Assembly: GCA_024640665.1 (NCBI GenBank)
Contig: JAHEEO010000165.1
Coordinates: 1 to 6,931, forward strand
Reading direction: 5' to 3'
Source of the DNA: Rhodospirillales bacterium
GTDB taxonomy: Bacteria > Pseudomonadota > Gammaproteobacteria > Steroidobacterales > Rariloculaceae
Length of the DNA: 6,931 bases
Positions within the stretch are counted from its first letter, which is position 1; the number at the start of each line of letters is the position of its first letter. Made by a program: the position numbers and the translations under genes. This document shows positions 5,527-6,931 of the stretch, piece after piece. The notes beneath the pieces are model-generated. The model was not told the DNA's origin and ran no database searches. It was given only the letters and a program-made list of their open reading frames with translations.

Positions 5527-6931
5527 CTAGCGCCAGTCGTCGATCACGACCGTGGTCAGCTTCGGGCCGCCGCCGATCATTTTCCACATCGCGCCAGTTT
5601 CACCACCGACGGTAATGATATGAATGTCTGCCGGTCTGAACATTCGAATCATCTCGTCGGGATCTGCACTGAGCATCGACGCATATGGCTCGATACCGGC
5701 AACTGCTTTAGGCCGCATGAGCGTCTGAATCCATTGGTTATCCCAGTATTCGCGAGCCGGAATTCGTGCGTGCTCTACGCACCACTGAAGCAGTTTGGCT
5801 TTGGTGTCGAAACCCAGATCGACAAATGCGCGCGCGACGATCGGGTCGACCACCAGCACAGGACCTGTGTACGGATCGCATGCCTGCAACGAGCGCGTGA
5901 ATTTTTCCTGCCACGTTGCGCGCGGACCACCGCCAAAAATCTCGTACCAGCCACCTAATAAAAGGCTGACGGCGCTTTGTTCTGCATCGAAACCATGCTG
6001 CACATGGAGTGGCTCCCAAGGACTCGCTGCCTCGTTTTCCACGAGCAACGCGTTGTAACTGAGAAAATTACCCTGGGAGCCCATATAGGACTCGTGCGGT
6101 ACCGAGCCACCTTGCAGGTTCTGCGACAGGAGGCCATAAGCACGCCCGATCGTTGCGTTGGCATGGTTGTAAGGTCCCATAGCGCCGACGCCATAATTCA
6201 TCTCGATCTCGTCGCGTATCGGGCCATTGACAATTGCAACGGTAGACTGCGAAGTGGTCGAACTTGATCGGCCGGTCGTACCACTGGCCGCCATTGCGAG
6301 CACAACCGGGAAATACGCAGGTTTACAACCAGCCATCACTGCGTTGACCGCCACCTTCTCGACATCGAATTCCCAGAACTCGCGATACACCGTTGGACGC
6401 AAGCGCCCGACAATTTCGTCAGCAGCATGACTCGTGCCTGCCAGCATCTCTGCGACCCGATCCTCCGTCGGTAAGACGATCGGCTGATAGTCCGTCCACC
6501 GCTCAGCGTTAAAATACTGATGCAAATCAGCCGCCGTAGCCGGCTCCAGCAACCGAGGAGTGGTTCTCTCGAATGACAGGCCGCTCATATCTTTGTCGTC
6601 GAGCGGTTGCGTTAATCCTTCGACAAGTACCTGCGCAAACGGCGCTCGATTGATCGGGTCCTGGCCCTCGATGTACGCGCGGAGTTCACCGGAACTGCGA
6701 CCGACGACCGGTTGAGGCACGAATGCCTGCCGCGCGGTCGGCATGCCGTTAGCGCGGGCAACGGATTCGGCAAGTCGGGCAAAGACATGCGAGTGGACGG
6801 CAACCGTCGGAACGCCCGCTTGTTCCAATGCCAGCGAGAGCCCGACGACCGTCGGGCTACAGGTACTTCAGAGCCCAACGCCGAGAACGGCGGCGTGACC
6901 CTTCGCCTGAATCTCTTCACGCATGTCGGCA
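5527..6931 (-). CDS. UGSC-family selenoprotein with in-frame UGA (N-terminus off the right edge)
   Basis: The frame is open from the right edge to the TAG at 5527 except for one TGA at 6870-6868. Read as selenocysteine, it gives 467 visible residues with the motif GVGL-Sec-STC-SP (Sec21, Cys24). This is a Sec-x-x-Cys redox pair like the UGSC motif that names the family; other members carry Cys. Coding-quality sequence lies on both sides: IQAKGHAAVLGVGL before, VVGLSLALEQAGVPTVAV after, then HSHVFARLA and VPQPVVG, typical of the UGSC-like domain. A second conserved part follows: MAGCKPAYFPVV (199-210, with Cys202), VNGPI (234-238) and NHANATIGRA (255-264). The enzymatic function of this family is not known to me; a thiol/selenol redox or reductase role is inferred from Sec-x-x-Cys. 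Without recoding, the gene would be called as a truncated 433-aa ORF starting at the TTG at 6828. The flavoprotein gene follows 105 bases downstream. Confidence 0.87.
6839..6858 (-). promoter_or_regulatory. Bacterial SECIS element
   Basis: On the minus strand, AGCCCGAC (6858-6851) and GTCGGGCT (6846-6839) form a perfect 8-bp stem closing a GGUC tetraloop (6850-6847). The loop begins 17 nt after the UGA. The E. coli fdhF SECIS has GGUC in its apical loop 18 nt after its UGA, and SelB reads the G and U there. The fdhF bulged U is absent here. On the plus strand the loop would read GACC, so only the coding strand carries the signal. The element also encodes the residues just after the Sec-x-x-Cys motif. 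Confidence 0.82.
6868..6870 (-). other. Selenocysteine codon (UGA)
   Basis: The in-frame TGA is followed by AGT ACC TGT, giving Sec-Ser-Thr-Cys. It is the only stop in an otherwise open frame, and it falls at the expected catalytic position of the UGSC-family domain rather than at a random site. This argues for recoding rather than a nonsense mutation. Confidence 0.84.

Noticed and set aside
5527..6828. Stand-alone 433-residue ORF starting at TTG 6828
   Set aside because: It starts inside a conserved domain, and the frame continues upstream through the TGA with coding-like sequence. The recoded reading explains the data better.
6868..6870. TGA as a nonsense mutation making a pseudogene
   Set aside because: The TGA falls at the family's redox position with a Cys at +3, and a SECIS-like hairpin lies at the correct distance. 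No other lesion is seen in 1.4 kb.

Overview
The window comes from a Gram-negative bacterium, most likely a pseudomonadotal (proteobacterial) one. The signs are a lipobox lipoprotein, a Tat-type leader, a Sec signal peptide with an AxA site, a PepSY-TM inner-membrane protein, moderately high GC and good Shine-Dalgarno sites. The lineage is inferred from gene style only, because no rRNA or other marker is present.

Layout from left to right. (1) Bases 1-909, minus strand: a PepSY-associated transmembrane protein whose C-terminus lies off the left edge. (2) Bases 916-1830, minus: a secreted alpha/beta hydrolase, immediately upstream of (1) in transcription order and only 6 bases from it. (3) Bases 1934-2836, minus: a Tat-type exported TIM-barrel protein of the hydroxypyruvate isomerase / sugar phosphate isomerase-epimerase family. 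(4) Bases 3008-3688, plus: a cyclophilin-type peptidyl-prolyl isomerase lipoprotein, divergent from (3). (5) Bases 3820-5421, minus: a vanillyl-alcohol oxidase / 4-cresol dehydrogenase-type flavoprotein, convergent with (4). (6) Bases 5527-6931, minus: a UGSC-family selenoprotein whose N-terminus lies off the right edge.

The standout feature is in (6). The frame is open across the right end except for one in-frame TGA at 6870-6868. It sits exactly where a Sec-x-x-Cys motif would be (Sec-Ser-Thr-Cys). It is followed 17 nt later by a perfect 8-bp hairpin with a GGUC apical loop, the signature loop of the E. coli fdhF SECIS. This gene would be miscalled as a 433-aa ORF starting at a TTG downstream, losing the redox centre. 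It is better read as a genuine selenoprotein: the frame is clean on both sides, the position is the family's Sec/Cys site, and the hairpin has SECIS geometry and loop.

How the genes may work together (inference). The selenoprotein and the flavoprotein lie in the same direction 105 bp apart and may form a redox pair acting on a phenolic or other aromatic compound. The flavoprotein keeps the VAO-type phenol-binding residues. The hydrolase and the PepSY protein look like one transcription unit in the cell envelope. PepSY-TM proteins are often linked to siderophore or iron reduction, but no TonB receptor is visible here. No rRNA, tRNA, CRISPR array, insertion sequence or replication origin was seen.
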